A stretch of DNA of 55,884 nt from Prochlorococcus sp. AG-676-M04 (GCA_003210895.1 QCUB01000004.1:1-55884), one strand, 5' to 3'. Shown: positions 22,244 through 29,656, counted from the first letter of the stretch. Program-made: numbers and translations. Notes: generated by a model from the letters alone, not told the origin.

Positions 22244-22487
22244 TTTAAACTCCTTAAAAAAAGAATCTGAAAAATCCTTGGAAGTATCTAAAAACTCGAT
22301 AAATAAAGAGAAGATTAATGAGCGTTTTCATTTGAATTCACTTATCACAAAAAATATATCACTTTTCACAACAAATCCAAACTATAAAATGTTAGCTTGG
22401 CTTATTGTTCAATTGATAATATTTTCCCTATTTGTTTTTGCAGTAAATATTTTTAAAAATAATCTTATACCTTATTTTAATACTTGA
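22224..22487 (+). CDS. 87-aa protein with C-terminal span
   Basis: From the ATG at 22224: a Lys/Asn-rich soluble part (residues 1-55) then one span (about 57-76) near the C-terminus, a tail-anchored layout. Unknown. Confidence 0.5.
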   Translation: MSDPKNNLNSLKKESEKSLEVSKNSINKEKINERFHLNSLITKNISLFTTNPNYKMLAWLIVQLIIFSLFVFAVNIFKNNLIPYFNT

Positions 22488-22541
22488 GAATTTTAGTATT
22501 TAGGTCTCATATATTATTAATTATTACTAATGAATAATATA

Positions 22542-22772
22542 TCAAAGTGATTTTTCTATGATCCAGCGATATCCACCACTTCTATAATTCTCTCGGTAAC
22601 AAATTCCTATTAAATCTCCATTTTTTCTTCGCAAGGAGCACTCTATTCCATCTTGCGTTTTATAAAAACTTGATGAATTAGGACAGACTTCTTCACCTTC
22701 TTTATTCATTTTTTCAATAATCATTGCCCATACTACTTTTAAATCAATATCGTCAAAAGTATTAGATTGCAT
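22542..22772 (-). CDS. 76-aa soluble protein, unknown
   Basis: Helix (D-L-K-V-V-W-A-M-I-I-E-K-M), then a strand-rich half with three Cys (E-V-C-P, I-E-C-S-L, G-I-C-Y) and an aromatic end (G-G-Y-R-W-I-I). Metal binding is possible but not shown. Confidence 0.55.
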   Translation of the reverse strand: MQSNTFDDIDLKVVWAMIIEKMNKEGEEVCPNSSSFYKTQDGIECSLRRKNGDLIGICYRENYRSGGYRWIIEKSL

Positions 22773-22916
22773 TTAAATTCTTTTAAAAATAATAATAAAT
22801 CCCTTATAAATTTTTAAAAATTAATTTTTACTAAGCTCTATTTCATTACCTACTTCAATAAATAACACAAGTTACCAATCAATATTGCATTAAAGTTATC
22901 TTTGCTAAATCCCATA

Positions 22917-22975
22917 TTACTTCCCTAATTAGAGACTTTGATTGATAATAAATTTATACCAACAAAGTTTGGGTA
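22917..22975 (+). repeat. R1 copy with inverted AAAGTTTGGGTAAC
   Basis: R1 (CCTAATTAGAGACTTTGAT, GATAATAAATTTATACC) is followed by AAAGTTTGGGTAAC, the reverse complement of the GTTACCCAAACTTT found after R1 at 19770 and 26555. Confidence 0.55.
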
Positions 22976-23056
22976 ACGCCTCAAGGAAGCCCAAAAAATC
23001 ACCCAAATCCCTAAAAATGAATGAAGCTATAACTAGTTTTTTAAAATTTATAAATT

Positions 23057-23197
23057 TTAATGATCGCCACAAGTTGAGCATTCTGCGCAATCTTTACACT
23101 CACAAGGACAAGTGCATCCGCATCCAGGACATACTTCCTCTTTATTAGAAATAGATATCTTATTGATAAGAATATTATTTAATAAGGCAGTAATCAT
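23057..23197 (-). CDS. Metallothionein-like Cys-rich peptide
   Basis: 46 aa. After a plain 19-residue start, the tail C-P-G-C-G-C-T-C-P-C-E-C-K-D-C-A-E-C-S-T-C packs nine Cys into 21 residues and ends G-D-H. Such density indicates a metal-thiolate cluster binding Zn, Cu or Cd. It does not resemble classic cyanobacterial SmtA. A Fur-type box lies upstream, between this gene and the one at 23427. Confidence 0.75.
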   Translation of the reverse strand: MITALLNNILINKISISNKEEVCPGCGCTCPCECKDCAECSTCGDH

Positions 23198-23289
23198 AAT
23201 AAATTAGATATTCGAATTTAATTATAAAGAATACAAGACTAAAAAGCAATCACAAACTGACTATAACGCTTTCATTAATAGCAAATAAT

Positions 23290-23308
23290 GAAAATGATAA
23301 TCATATTA
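23290..23308. promoter_or_regulatory. Fur-family (Fur/Zur) box
   Basis: GAAAATGATAATCATATTA matches 15 of 19 positions of the classic Fur box, around a perfect ATGAT-A-ATCAT core. It lies 93 nt upstream of the metallothionein-like start and 119 nt before the gene at 23427, so it could control either or both. Confidence 0.55.
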
Positions 23309-23426
23309 AAAAATAAATATATAACCCTTAATTAGAATTCAAAAACTTTAGAAAGTAAAAATTATAAAGACTTATTGTTAATTGTTTTTTAGTCATTAAA
23401 ATGAAAATTAAATATTATTTTCACAG

Positions 23427-23645
23427 ATGTCAGATAATTGCGAATTAAAGTGGCAACCAACTAAAGACCAGCTAGACAACATGATCTTGCCTGCCTATAC
23501 AGATATGGCAAAACAAAGTGTTGCTTATGTTAATAAATTTGGGTGCCCTCCTGAATATGTTGCAGATATGCTGAGAGATATTGCAGATGCACTAACTTCT
23601 ATTCATCCCGAATCTGAATCTGATAGCGGGTGCTCTTGTTGTTAA
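23427..23645 (+). CDS. 72-aa protein with Cys-rich end
   Basis: Helical body (K-D-Q-L-D-N-M-I-L, P-E-Y-V-A-D-M-L-R-D-I-A-D-A-L) and the ending S-G-C-S-C-C. Divergent from the metallothionein-like gene, with the Fur-type box between them; a metal-related role is possible. Confidence 0.55.
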   Translation: MSDNCELKWQPTKDQLDNMILPAYTDMAKQSVAYVNKFGCPPEYVADMLRDIADALTSIHPESESDSGCSCC

Positions 23646-23768
23646 ATAATAAAAAGTTCTATCTCTAGAGATCTGTTTCTATATTTTTAAATTTATTTTT
23701 TATACGGTAAATTAGATTAAATAAATCGGTGTATTGAACTTAGTCAGAGAGAAGTAAAGACTCACTAT

Positions 23769-23790
23769 GTTCACACACCGTTCACACATT
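23769..23790. repeat. 11-bp tandem pair, GTTCACACA type
   Basis: GTTCACACACC followed by GTTCACACATT. Same period as the CAAAC-type pairs but a different core. It lies 25 nt before the first EVE fragment. Confidence 0.55.
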
Positions 23791-23814
23791 GTATTTTTCT
23801 CCTAAAGGACTGAT

Positions 23815-23880
23815 ATGACTGACGTTAATTACTGGCTAATGAAAAGTGAGCGCGTCTAGCTATCACTGCGATCTCAAGGA
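23815..23880 (+). pseudogene. 5' fragment of the EVE-domain gene, copy 1
   Basis: ATG then T-D-V-N-Y-W-L-M-K-S-E, matching T-E-P-N-Y-W-L-M-K-S-E of the intact gene at 31407, then a stop. After a frame change, S-Y-H-C-D-L-K-E still resembles Y-S-I-D-N-L-K-R. Same strand as the intact gene. Confidence 0.75.
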
Positions 23881-23893
23881 ATCGATATTTTTT

Positions 23894-23915
23894 ACTCAAA
23901 CTTTACTCAAACTTT
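23894..23915. repeat. 11-bp tandem pair, ACTCAAAC type
   Basis: ACTCAAACTTT twice, directly after the first EVE fragment. Confidence 0.6.
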
Positions 23916-23953
23916 TTACTAGTTGACGGATGCTCTAAATTAGAAGAAAAACC

Positions 23954-24211
23954 ATGGCGGACATAAAGAAAGTTTGGCTCCTTTACCTAAAAGGAGGATT
24001 AATGTTCTTAGTTGGTTTACTTGCTTCCTTACTTCTCATATCAATTCACTTTGAGTTTAAAACCTTCGTACTTTTAGCTTTTGCAATATGGGGATTCTGC
24101 AGAGCATATTATTTTGCTTTTTATGTTATTCAGCACTATATCGATCCAAGTTTTAGGTATTCAGGGTTAATAGACTTTGCTAAATACAGCATCAAAAGAA
24201 GATTTCGTTAA
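23954..24211 (+). CDS. Two-span membrane protein, unknown
   Basis: 85 aa: spans at about 11-30 and 36-60, then an amphipathic basic tail (F-A-K-Y-S-I-K-R-R-F-R). Confidence 0.55.
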   Translation: MADIKKVWLLYLKGGLMFLVGLLASLLLISIHFEFKTFVLLAFAIWGFCRAYYFAFYVIQHYIDPSFRYSGLIDFAKYSIKRRFR

Positions 24212-24224
24212 AAACAAACTATTA

Positions 24225-24695
24225 TTAAGCTTTCTTTTTATATAAAACTAAAATCACTTTACCCTTGAAGTCATTTTTAGATATTTCTTCACTCATAAAT
24301 TTAATAACTAATTCTTTATTTATACCTCCAGTTCCTGCTCCAATTAATGGAAAAGCAACTGAATTAATTTTTTTATTTAAGCAAATTCTTAAAGCATTTT
24401 TTGTAGATTCTCTTATTGATTTTTCTGTAGCTACCCAAAAAATATTTAGTCCTGCGACATGAATAATACCTTTGAAATTTAATTTGCCCGCTGAAGTAAA
24501 GACAGCAGATCCTGTTTTCATTAATCCTTTTTTTCTTATCTCATTAAAGGGTTCAAACCCGCCTTCTTTTTTTATTTGCCCAGATACGCCTTGAGGTAAA
24601 AGTAACCACCAAGGAATAAAATTCTTATTCCATGAATTTACTATTACTTCAACTGATTGCTTTAAAAGATCCCCTTCTACAATTTCAAGACTCAT
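24225..24695 (-). CDS. Macro-domain protein
   Basis: 156 aa, the size of a single macro domain. V-E-G-D-L-L at the start, V-I-V-N-S-W-N (about 17-23), I-I-H-V-A-G and P-L-I-G-A-G-T-G-G-I (about 114-123) are the ADP-ribose-binding segments. Relatives remove or bind ADP-ribose or O-acetyl-ADP-ribose. The usual G-G-G-G-V loop is replaced by W-W-L-L-L-P-Q-G-V-S-G, so binding may be altered. Convergent with the gene at 23954. Confidence 0.85.
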   Translation of the reverse strand: MSLEIVEGDLLKQSVEVIVNSWNKNFIPWWLLLPQGVSGQIKKEGGFEPFNEIRKKGLMKTGSAVFTSAGKLNFKGIIHVAGLNIFWVATEKSIRESTKNALRICLNKKINSVAFPLIGAGTGGINKELVIKFMSEEISKNDFKGKVILVLYKKKA

Positions 24696-24747
24696 ATTTG
24701 TTTAGCCTTTTGATATTTGGTATAACAAATCAACTAAATAATTACAA

Positions 24748-24933
24748 ATGCCTAATGGACATGAAGATCACCCAACCTTGGCTGAATCAGTAGTTTTCTT
24801 TTTAGTATATCTAGGACTTGGGTTTACAGTATTTACAATATTGGGCAACTTATCAGCGGGCATTTGGATATTGATAATTTTAGTTAGTTTGTTGATTGTC
24901 TTCTTACAGAATTTGCATAAATTTAAAAAATAA
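24748..24933 (+). CDS. Two-span membrane protein, unknown
   Basis: 61 aa. Acidic/His-rich start (N-G-H-E-D-H-P-T), spans at about 13-33 and 37-53, basic end. It precedes the TPR membrane protein by 18 nt, so they are probably co-transcribed. Confidence 0.55.
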   Translation: MPNGHEDHPTLAESVVFFLVYLGLGFTVFTILGNLSAGIWILIILVSLLIVFLQNLHKFKK

Positions 24934-24951
24934 ACCAAATAGAAGTTATAC

Positions 24952-26532
24952 ATGGAAAACTATTCGGAATTAAAATTTAAGTTATTAATTTTAAGTTTAA
25001 TAAGTACCTTTGTTGGAATTTTATTAGGGTATTTTTTTGGAACAACCGTCTCTCTATATATTACTCTTGGTTGGTTAGTACCCTTTCTATGGTTTGGTCA
25101 TTTTTTGTCCTTTAGTATTGGTTTATTTGACTTTACTTTTGGAACTATTGATGGCGGACTTCATATGGATCTTGGTTGGATAATTAAATTTCCAATCTAT
25201 ATAATCTGGTTATTTAATCCTTTTAAAAACTCTTTTTCTGATGGTGATAGACCTGTATCTGAAAATGCTTTCTCCAAAATCCTCAAGAAATATATTTTGC
25301 AAGTTCAAGATTCCAAAAAAAAAGAAGTTATCACTCCAGCCACAATTGCAATTTTGAATATAATCGCCACTGAAACTGATCCAGATAATGAAAACTTAAA
25401 AGATATTAATTCAAAAGATTTTATTGAGGATATAGTTTTTAAAACATATAGTTCAGTCTCAAGCATTGAGGATCTTGAAAAATATTGTTCTAATTTGATC
25501 AAAAAACTTAGCAAAGAAGAGGCAAAATCTCTCGGCATTGGAACCTATAAATTGGACGAGGAAACAAAAAAATACACTTATGAAAATAAGAAATCATTTT
25601 TTATGGATATCGATTTCAATGGAGCTTTAAAAATAATAAAAAAATCTTGGATCAGAGCTTCAAATAAACAAGAATTTCTAAAGGGTTCAAGTACTGAAAA
25701 AAATTCAGATTTCAAAAATGCCTCCGAAGTTAAGTCACAAAATAATACTTTTCCCTTAGTAAAACTGAAGAAGTTTATTTTTTATTTAGGAGGATTAATT
25801 GCTCTTCTTGTCTCTGTAATGGGTGTTTTCATTCTCGGTGCACTTGGAATAGATATAGGATTATTTGCTCCTGTTCTCATCTCAACTTTAGTAGTAGGTT
25901 CTGTTTTTTTTACTTGGCTTAATAACTTTCAAATAAACTGGTATAAAAAAATCGGAGGGAAACTAAGTGAGAGGAAAATTCGAATTTTTGCTCGTTTTTG
26001 GTGGTATTTAGGCGTTCTATTAATGGTAATTTCTGTGATACTTCTAAATGGTTTATCTCTAATTTTTTCACCTATACAAAATAAACCCAAAGAGATATTA
26101 AATAAAAACGAAAAAGTTAATAAACCATCAAAAATAATATCTAAGAACTCTACAGATAGTTCAAAATCTAAAGGCATCTTTGGAGATGCGACCATAGAGG
26201 ATTTTCTAGAAATTGTAAATAATGATATTGATAATGAACCAGAAAACCCAGAGAATTATGCTACACGAGGGTTAATTTTATTTAATTTAAAAAAATATCA
26301 AAGTGCCTTAAGAGACCTTAGTAAAGCAATAAAAATGAATGATTTCATTGATGAAGAAATATATCTTACAAGAGGACTAATATATCTAAAAAAAAGTAAA
26401 AAAAGAGGTGACCTCTTTGAGAAAAAAGGTTGTAAAGATATAAAGATTGCATTTGAAGAAGATAATAAATTTGAAGCAATGACTTTAAATGAAGATGAGA
26501 TATCTGCAGCTAGAAAAAAATGCAAAATTTAA
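24952..26532 (+). CDS. Multi-span membrane protein with TPR-like C-terminus
   Basis: 526 aa. Hydrophobic segments at about 10-30, 34-62 and 75-95 are followed by a polar region (100-270), three further spans (about 275-375), a Lys/Ser linker and a TPR-like domain (residues 413-526: Y-A-T-R-G-L-I-L-F-N-L-K-K-Y-Q-S-A and a second unit ending with the typical C-K-D-I-K-I-A-F). TPRs mediate protein contacts. The combination suggests a membrane scaffold, but no specific role can be named. Largest gene of the island. Confidence 0.75.
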   Translation: MENYSELKFKLLILSLISTFVGILLGYFFGTTVSLYITLGWLVPFLWFGHFLSFSIGLFDFTFGTIDGGLHMDLGWIIKFPIYIIWLFNPFKNSFSDGDRPVSENAFSKILKKYILQVQDSKKKEVITPATIAILNIIATETDPDNENLKDINSKDFIEDIVFKTYSSVSSIEDLEKYCSNLIKKLSKEEAKSLGIGTYKLDEETKKYTYENKKSFFMDIDFNGALKIIKKSWIRASNKQEFLKGSSTEKNSDFKNASEVKSQNNTFPLVKLKKFIFYLGGLIALLVSVMGVFILGALGIDIGLFAPVLISTLVVGSVFFTWLNNFQINWYKKIGGKLSERKIRIFARFWWYLGVLLMVISVILLNGLSLIFSPIQNKPKEILNKNEKVNKPSKIISKNSTDSSKSKGIFGDATIEDFLEIVNNDIDNEPENPENYATRGLILFNLKKYQSALRDLSKAIKMNDFIDEEIYLTRGLIYLKKSKKRGDLFEKKGCKDIKIAFEEDNKFEAMTLNEDEISAARKKCKI

Positions 26533-26554
26533 ATAACCGATAACATTCAATCCA

Positions 26555-26630
26555 TCACTTTCCTAAATAGGAACTTTGATGGATAATAAATTCATATTAA
26601 AAGAAGTTACCCAAACTTTACTCAAACCCT
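26555..26630 (+). repeat. R1 plus 11-bp tandem pair
   Basis: R1 (TCACTTTCCTAAATAG, AACTTTGATGG, ATAATAAATTCATATT), then ACCCAAACTTT plus ACTCAAACCCT (26609-26630). Directly upstream of the second EVE fragment. Confidence 0.65.
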
Positions 26631-26650
26631 ATATATTCGCCGAGATCCCA

Positions 26651-26720
26651 TGGTACAACTGGAACCTAGCTACTGGCTAATGAAAAGTGAGCGCGACTAG
26701 CTATTACTGGGATCTCAAGG
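26651..26720 (+). pseudogene. 5' fragment of the EVE-domain gene, copy 2
   Basis: L-E-P-S-Y-W-L-M-K-S-E-R-D then a stop; after a frame change S-Y-Y-W-D-L-K-E. The start codon is lost. GAGATCCCA at 26643 and TGGGATCTC at 26709 flank it as an inverted repeat. Confidence 0.75.
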
Positions 26721-26734
26721 AATCCTAATTTTTT

Positions 26735-26756
26735 ATTCAAACTTTATTCAAACTTT
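26735..26756. repeat. 11-bp tandem pair, ATTCAAAC type
   Basis: ATTCAAACTTT twice, directly after the second EVE fragment. Confidence 0.6.
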
Positions 26757-26809
26757 TTATTTATTAAAAGTCGTTTTCAAAGCTTTGTAATTTTTATCGT
26801 TACCTTCTC

Positions 26810-27409
26810 TTATCGGTTTGAAATCCCTTTTTTAATCAAATTAAAACTAATTTGAAAAATGCTTATAAGAAACCAAATCAATAAGATGCCAATTCCACCA
26901 AAGACGATAAGTATAAAACCAATTATTGCTAACCAAGCTTTAAAGTTAATTATCCCGACTTCAAAACTTGATGGGATACCATCTCCAAAAAATCTAATTG
27001 CTCTATCTCTTTCAACATCAGAATATATTTCATCTTCTTGTTTTTCGCTGCACTTAAATCTTTTTTGTATCTCTCCAAAAGATCCGTAACTAGTCTCAGG
27101 ATAATAGGAGCACTTTGTAATCGAATAAAGGTTCTGATTAGGTAATTCTTTAATTTGATAGCAATATAAAAAGAAAATTCCTGCATCCATTGCCATCATT
27201 TTCTTTTTGCAAAAGTCAGGTCTTTCTTTATTCTTAAATTGCGGCTCAACATATTTCCAATACCGCATACCATTATTAGTTGTATGAAAACCAAGAAATC
27301 CACTTGGCGGATGGGGATGAGGATTTTTGATTAAAGGGGAAACTGTGCAGGAAATCAATCCAGCTGGTATACAGTAAATAGCAAATTTTAATAATTTTTT
27401 CTTTAGCAT
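26810..27409 (-). CDS. Exported protein with C-terminal span
   Basis: 199 aa. A basic, hydrophobic start ends G-L-I-S-C (Cys about 21), a lipoprotein-type site. Then comes a Cys-containing soluble part with P-H-P-H-P-P and a strong span at about 160-185 before a basic end. The two anchors suggest a domain exposed to the periplasm. Family unknown. Confidence 0.6.
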   Translation of the reverse strand: MLKKKLLKFAIYCIPAGLISCTVSPLIKNPHPHPPSGFLGFHTTNNGMRYWKYVEPQFKNKERPDFCKKKMMAMDAGIFFLYCYQIKELPNQNLYSITKCSYYPETSYGSFGEIQKRFKCSEKQEDEIYSDVERDRAIRFFGDGIPSSFEVGIINFKAWLAIIGFILIVFGGIGILLIWFLISIFQISFNLIKKGISNR

Positions 27410-27496
27410 AGAAAAGTATAAGTAACTATCTATTAGCTAGTAATAATTTCAATTTTAGTTAAATTACATTCAAAGGAGCACAAATTGATGTGTTAA

Positions 27497-27985
27497 ATGA
27501 ATTTAATTGAGCTAATAATTGTCTCATTTCTAGTATCTTTAATAGGAGGATTTGTTGGGTCTTGGATTTTTAAAACAAGTGTCTTAGCTGGAAGCATAGT
27601 TGGATTATTACTTCTTCTTTTTTGGTTATCGTTTTGGTGGATCTTCTTCCCCTTTATTAAAAAGTTTTTGCAAAAGATTAAAAACTTATCAAATCTACAG
27701 AAGGGCTCATTTTTGAAATCAGTCGCAAAATTCTTACTTTTCCTTAGCTTAATAATTGTACCAATTTTTTTACACATAACAATTGTGGATTTTTGCAAAG
27801 GAAGCGGTTTTACAATGTATGTTCTTTTTACATATGCCTTCCAAACTATTGCGATAGAAGTAGCTACTTCCTTTTTATATACCCTAAACAAAGTCAAATA
27901 TTTACTTTTTCTAGGTTGTTTACTATATTCGATTTTGATTCATATAGTAAGTCTAATAAGCCTAACAGCATGGCTTTGCAAGTGA
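27497..27985 (+). CDS. Four-span membrane protein, unknown
   Basis: 162 aa. Spans at about 4-25, 28-53, 76-98 and 135-158, with a weaker one near 108-125; Lys-rich cytoplasmic loop at 54-75. Divergent from the gene at 26810. Confidence 0.6.
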   Translation: MNLIELIIVSFLVSLIGGFVGSWIFKTSVLAGSIVGLLLLLFWLSFWWIFFPFIKKFLQKIKNLSNLQKGSFLKSVAKFLLFLSLIIVPIFLHITIVDFCKGSGFTMYVLFTYAFQTIAIEVATSFLYTLNKVKYLLFLGCLLYSILIHIVSLISLTAWLCK

Positions 27986-28139
27986 AATCAAATAAAGGTT
28001 GCTGCTGTTCAGATAGCTACATCAAGCCGGCATAAAAAAACCTTACTAAATAAATTAATCAGATTTTAAATTTCTATAAAAATTTCTAAAGCTTCTTTAA
28101 ATTACTGATAAGTATCTAAGATTTACACCATACAACCCA

Positions 28140-28200
28140 TCACTTTCCTAAATAGGGACTTTGATGGATAATGAATTTATAACCTAAAAAGTTTGGATAA
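28140..28200 (+). repeat. R1 copy with inverted AAAGTTTGGATAAC
   Basis: R1 (TCACTTTCCTAAATAGGG, ACTTTGATGG, ATAATGAATTTATAACC), then AAAGTTTGGATAAC. The DNA after it (CGCCGAGATCCC) is shared with the copy at 26641. Confidence 0.65.
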
Positions 28201-28240
28201 CACGTCCTCCAAGCCTTAGAAATCGCCGAGATCCCTTGAT

Positions 28241-28305
28241 ATGACTGAAGAAAAATTTTGGCTAATGAAAAGTGCATGAGATGCATTTTGCTAGTCATAG
28301 CATGG
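28241..28305 (+). pseudogene. 5' fragment of the EVE-domain gene, copy 3
   Basis: M-T-E-E-K-F-W-L-M-K-S then stop, with the following DNA (GATGCATTTTGCTAGTC) still alignable to the intact gene. Same strand as the other fragments. Confidence 0.75.
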
Positions 28306-28329
28306 GTTTTATTTTTTACCAAAAATTCT

Positions 28330-28351
28330 ATTCGAACCTCATTCGAACTTT
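28330..28351. repeat. 11-bp tandem pair, ATTCGAAC type
   Basis: ATTCGAACCTC then ATTCGAACTTT: the G that distinguishes this pair from the others is present in both halves. Confidence 0.6.
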
Positions 28352-28392
28352 CTAATATAAATTCGTCGCTAAGATTAAAAAATTAATTTCAT

Positions 28393-28426
28393 TAAAAAAG
28401 TCAGCCTGTATCCCTACTAGCTGACT
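28393..28426 (-). terminator. Terminator of the second hli unit
   Basis: AGTCAGC pairs GCTGACT (28399-28426), followed on the minus strand by TTTTTT. Confidence 0.75.
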
Positions 28427-28451
28427 CTCATGACGATGTTAAATTAAAAAT

Positions 28452-28562
28452 TTAAACGAATGTATTTGTTGTAGTAGTGATACTTAGAATTACTGCACAA
28501 AAGAAGATGTAAGGAACTGCTTTTAGAGGAACGTATCCCTGACTTTTAGAAATGAAATCCAT
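28452..28562 (-). CDS. 36-aa membrane peptide behind hli
   Basis: D-F-I-S-K-S-Q-G-Y-V-P then one span (P-Y-I-F-F-C-A-V-I-L-S-I), ending in a Thr-rich tail. One nt after the hli stop, so certainly in its operon if real; a thylakoid role with Hli is plausible. Confidence 0.6.
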   Translation of the reverse strand: MDFISKSQGYVPLKAVPYIFFCAVILSITTTTNTFV

Positions 28563-28563
28563 T

Positions 28564-28698
28564 TTATACAAAACCTGGAATGATTTGACCTGTTGTTAGA
28601 TAAGCACCAACTAGAGCAATAAAGCCCATCATTGCAAATCTTCCATTGAGCTTCTCAGCTACAACCTTTTCCTTCTCAACTGTTTTTGTTTCTTTCAT
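28564..28698 (-). CDS. hli: High-light-inducible protein (Hli)
   Basis: 44 aa with the full motif A-E-K-L-N-G-R-F-A-M-M-G-F (14-26) and T-T-G-Q-I-I-P-G-F-V. The Glu and Arg/Asn pigment ligands are intact, unlike the short protein at 14382. Photoprotective one-helix protein of the thylakoid. Confidence 0.93.
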   Translation of the reverse strand: MKETKTVEKEKVVAEKLNGRFAMMGFIALVGAYLTTGQIIPGFV

Positions 28699-28888
28699 TT
28701 GAGCGTTTGTTATTTATTTAAGACGCTTTATGATGCAATCTTGAAATTAATCTAATATCAAAAAATTAATAGCGTGAGTATAATTACTTACTCTCATACC
28801 CTCTATAAGCTCCGCTTATCTAACTCTGCATGCACTTATTAAAATAGTTTTATTTAGTAACAATAAAACTAATTATTTATAATGATTT

Positions 28889-29041
28889 TTAAAAAGAGTT
28901 TTTGCTTTTTTTTGAAGTAGTTTTCTTAATATATTCAGGGATGTAACTATATGAAACTAATTTCTCATCAGCATTATGAAAGTAGTTTTGAAATTCATTA
29001 AAGTACTTTTGGGGTAAAGTGAGAGGTTTTTTAATCTTCAT
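28889..29041 (-). CDS. 50-aa peptide, P-x-K-Y family start
   Basis: The start L-T-L-P-Q-K-Y-F-N-E-F resembles I-I-P-K-Y-L-K-T-I of 30289 and I-L-P-R-Y-L-T-A-F of 30475, but it has no Cys tail; the end is Lys/Ser-rich. GGAG lies at good spacing before the ATG. Confidence 0.55.
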   Translation of the reverse strand: MKIKKPLTLPQKYFNEFQNYFHNADEKLVSYSYIPEYIKKTTSKKSKNSF

Positions 29042-29054
29042 CTTTTTCTCCTAA

Positions 29055-29237
29055 TTAGTAATGAAAATAGGGAATTTCTTTTGATGTCTTTGGAACAAAA
29101 GAACAAATCCCAAATTGCATGCATTCCATTTGGTCATCAGTTAAAGCTCTTGATTTTGACTCAAGAGCAGTAAAAATATTTAGAAAAGAATTGACTGCAT
29201 TTTTGAACATGTGTTTATATGGATTCCCGCAAGACAT
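29055..29237 (-). CDS. 60-aa peptide with strong SD
   Basis: AAGGAGG precedes the ATG. Three Cys: C3, then E-C-M-Q-F-G-I-C. Helical middle (F-K-N-A-V-N-S-F-L-N-I-F-T-A-L). Its Cys spacing does not match the C-x8-C set. It is in a row with 28889 and 29275, all on the minus strand. Confidence 0.6.
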   Translation of the reverse strand: MSCGNPYKHMFKNAVNSFLNIFTALESKSRALTDDQMECMQFGICSFVPKTSKEIPYFHY

Positions 29238-29274
29238 GATTAACCTCCTTTTTTAGAAATGTTTTAAACCCTAG

Positions 29275-29436
29275 TTATTCAGCGATGCAATAGGGGTCAC
29301 TTTTTGATTTGCTGCAAAAAATTGTTTTGCGTAAATAGGCTTTTTCATATTGTTCATAAATATTTTGAGTCATAAAAACTCCAAAATAAATAAGTAAGAC
29401 AGTCAATATGAGTAGCTCTAATCCCAAGTTGGTCAT
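29275..29436 (-). CDS. MTNLG membrane peptide with Cys tail
   Basis: 53 aa from the ATG at 29436, directly after AAAGGAGGTTATCAA; an earlier in-frame start is unlikely. M-T-N-L-G-L-E-L-L and the span match the 33-aa peptide at 7694. This copy continues with F-C-S-K-S-K-S-D-P-Y-C, a C-x8-C unit like that of the soluble peptides nearby. Confidence 0.7.
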   Translation of the reverse strand: MTNLGLELLILTVLLIYFGVFMTQNIYEQYEKAYLRKTIFCSKSKSDPYCIAE

Positions 29437-29512
29437 TTGATAACCTCCTTTGATTTGAGTGTTATCTAGTACGTTTGATATATAAAAATCAAGCGTATGA
29501 ATACCTAAAAAA
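29437..29512 (-). promoter_or_regulatory. Upstream region shared with 7621-7693
   Basis: On the minus strand AGGTATT, TACGCTTGATTTTTA, TATAT, ACTCAAAT, AAAGGAGG, in the order found before the gene at 7694. Conservation of noncoding DNA between paralogs points to shared control. Confidence 0.5.
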
Positions 29513-29656
29513 ATATCAAGCAATTACTTTAATTAACTTCGAAACTAAAAATAAGAATTTTTTTAAATACTAAGTTTCAAATAAATCAGCATATTTACGG
29601 ATATACAAAAAAAGTTATTAGTCCTAATTTATTATCAACCAAAAGGAGGGATTAGA

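Noticed and set aside
22942..23148. 68-codon plus-strand frame
   Set aside because: Runs through R1 and antisense to the nine-Cys gene; the minus frame is far more meaningful.
19824..28351. CRISPR-like repeats
   Set aside because: Units are 11 nt, occur only in pairs without spacers, and no cas gene is present.
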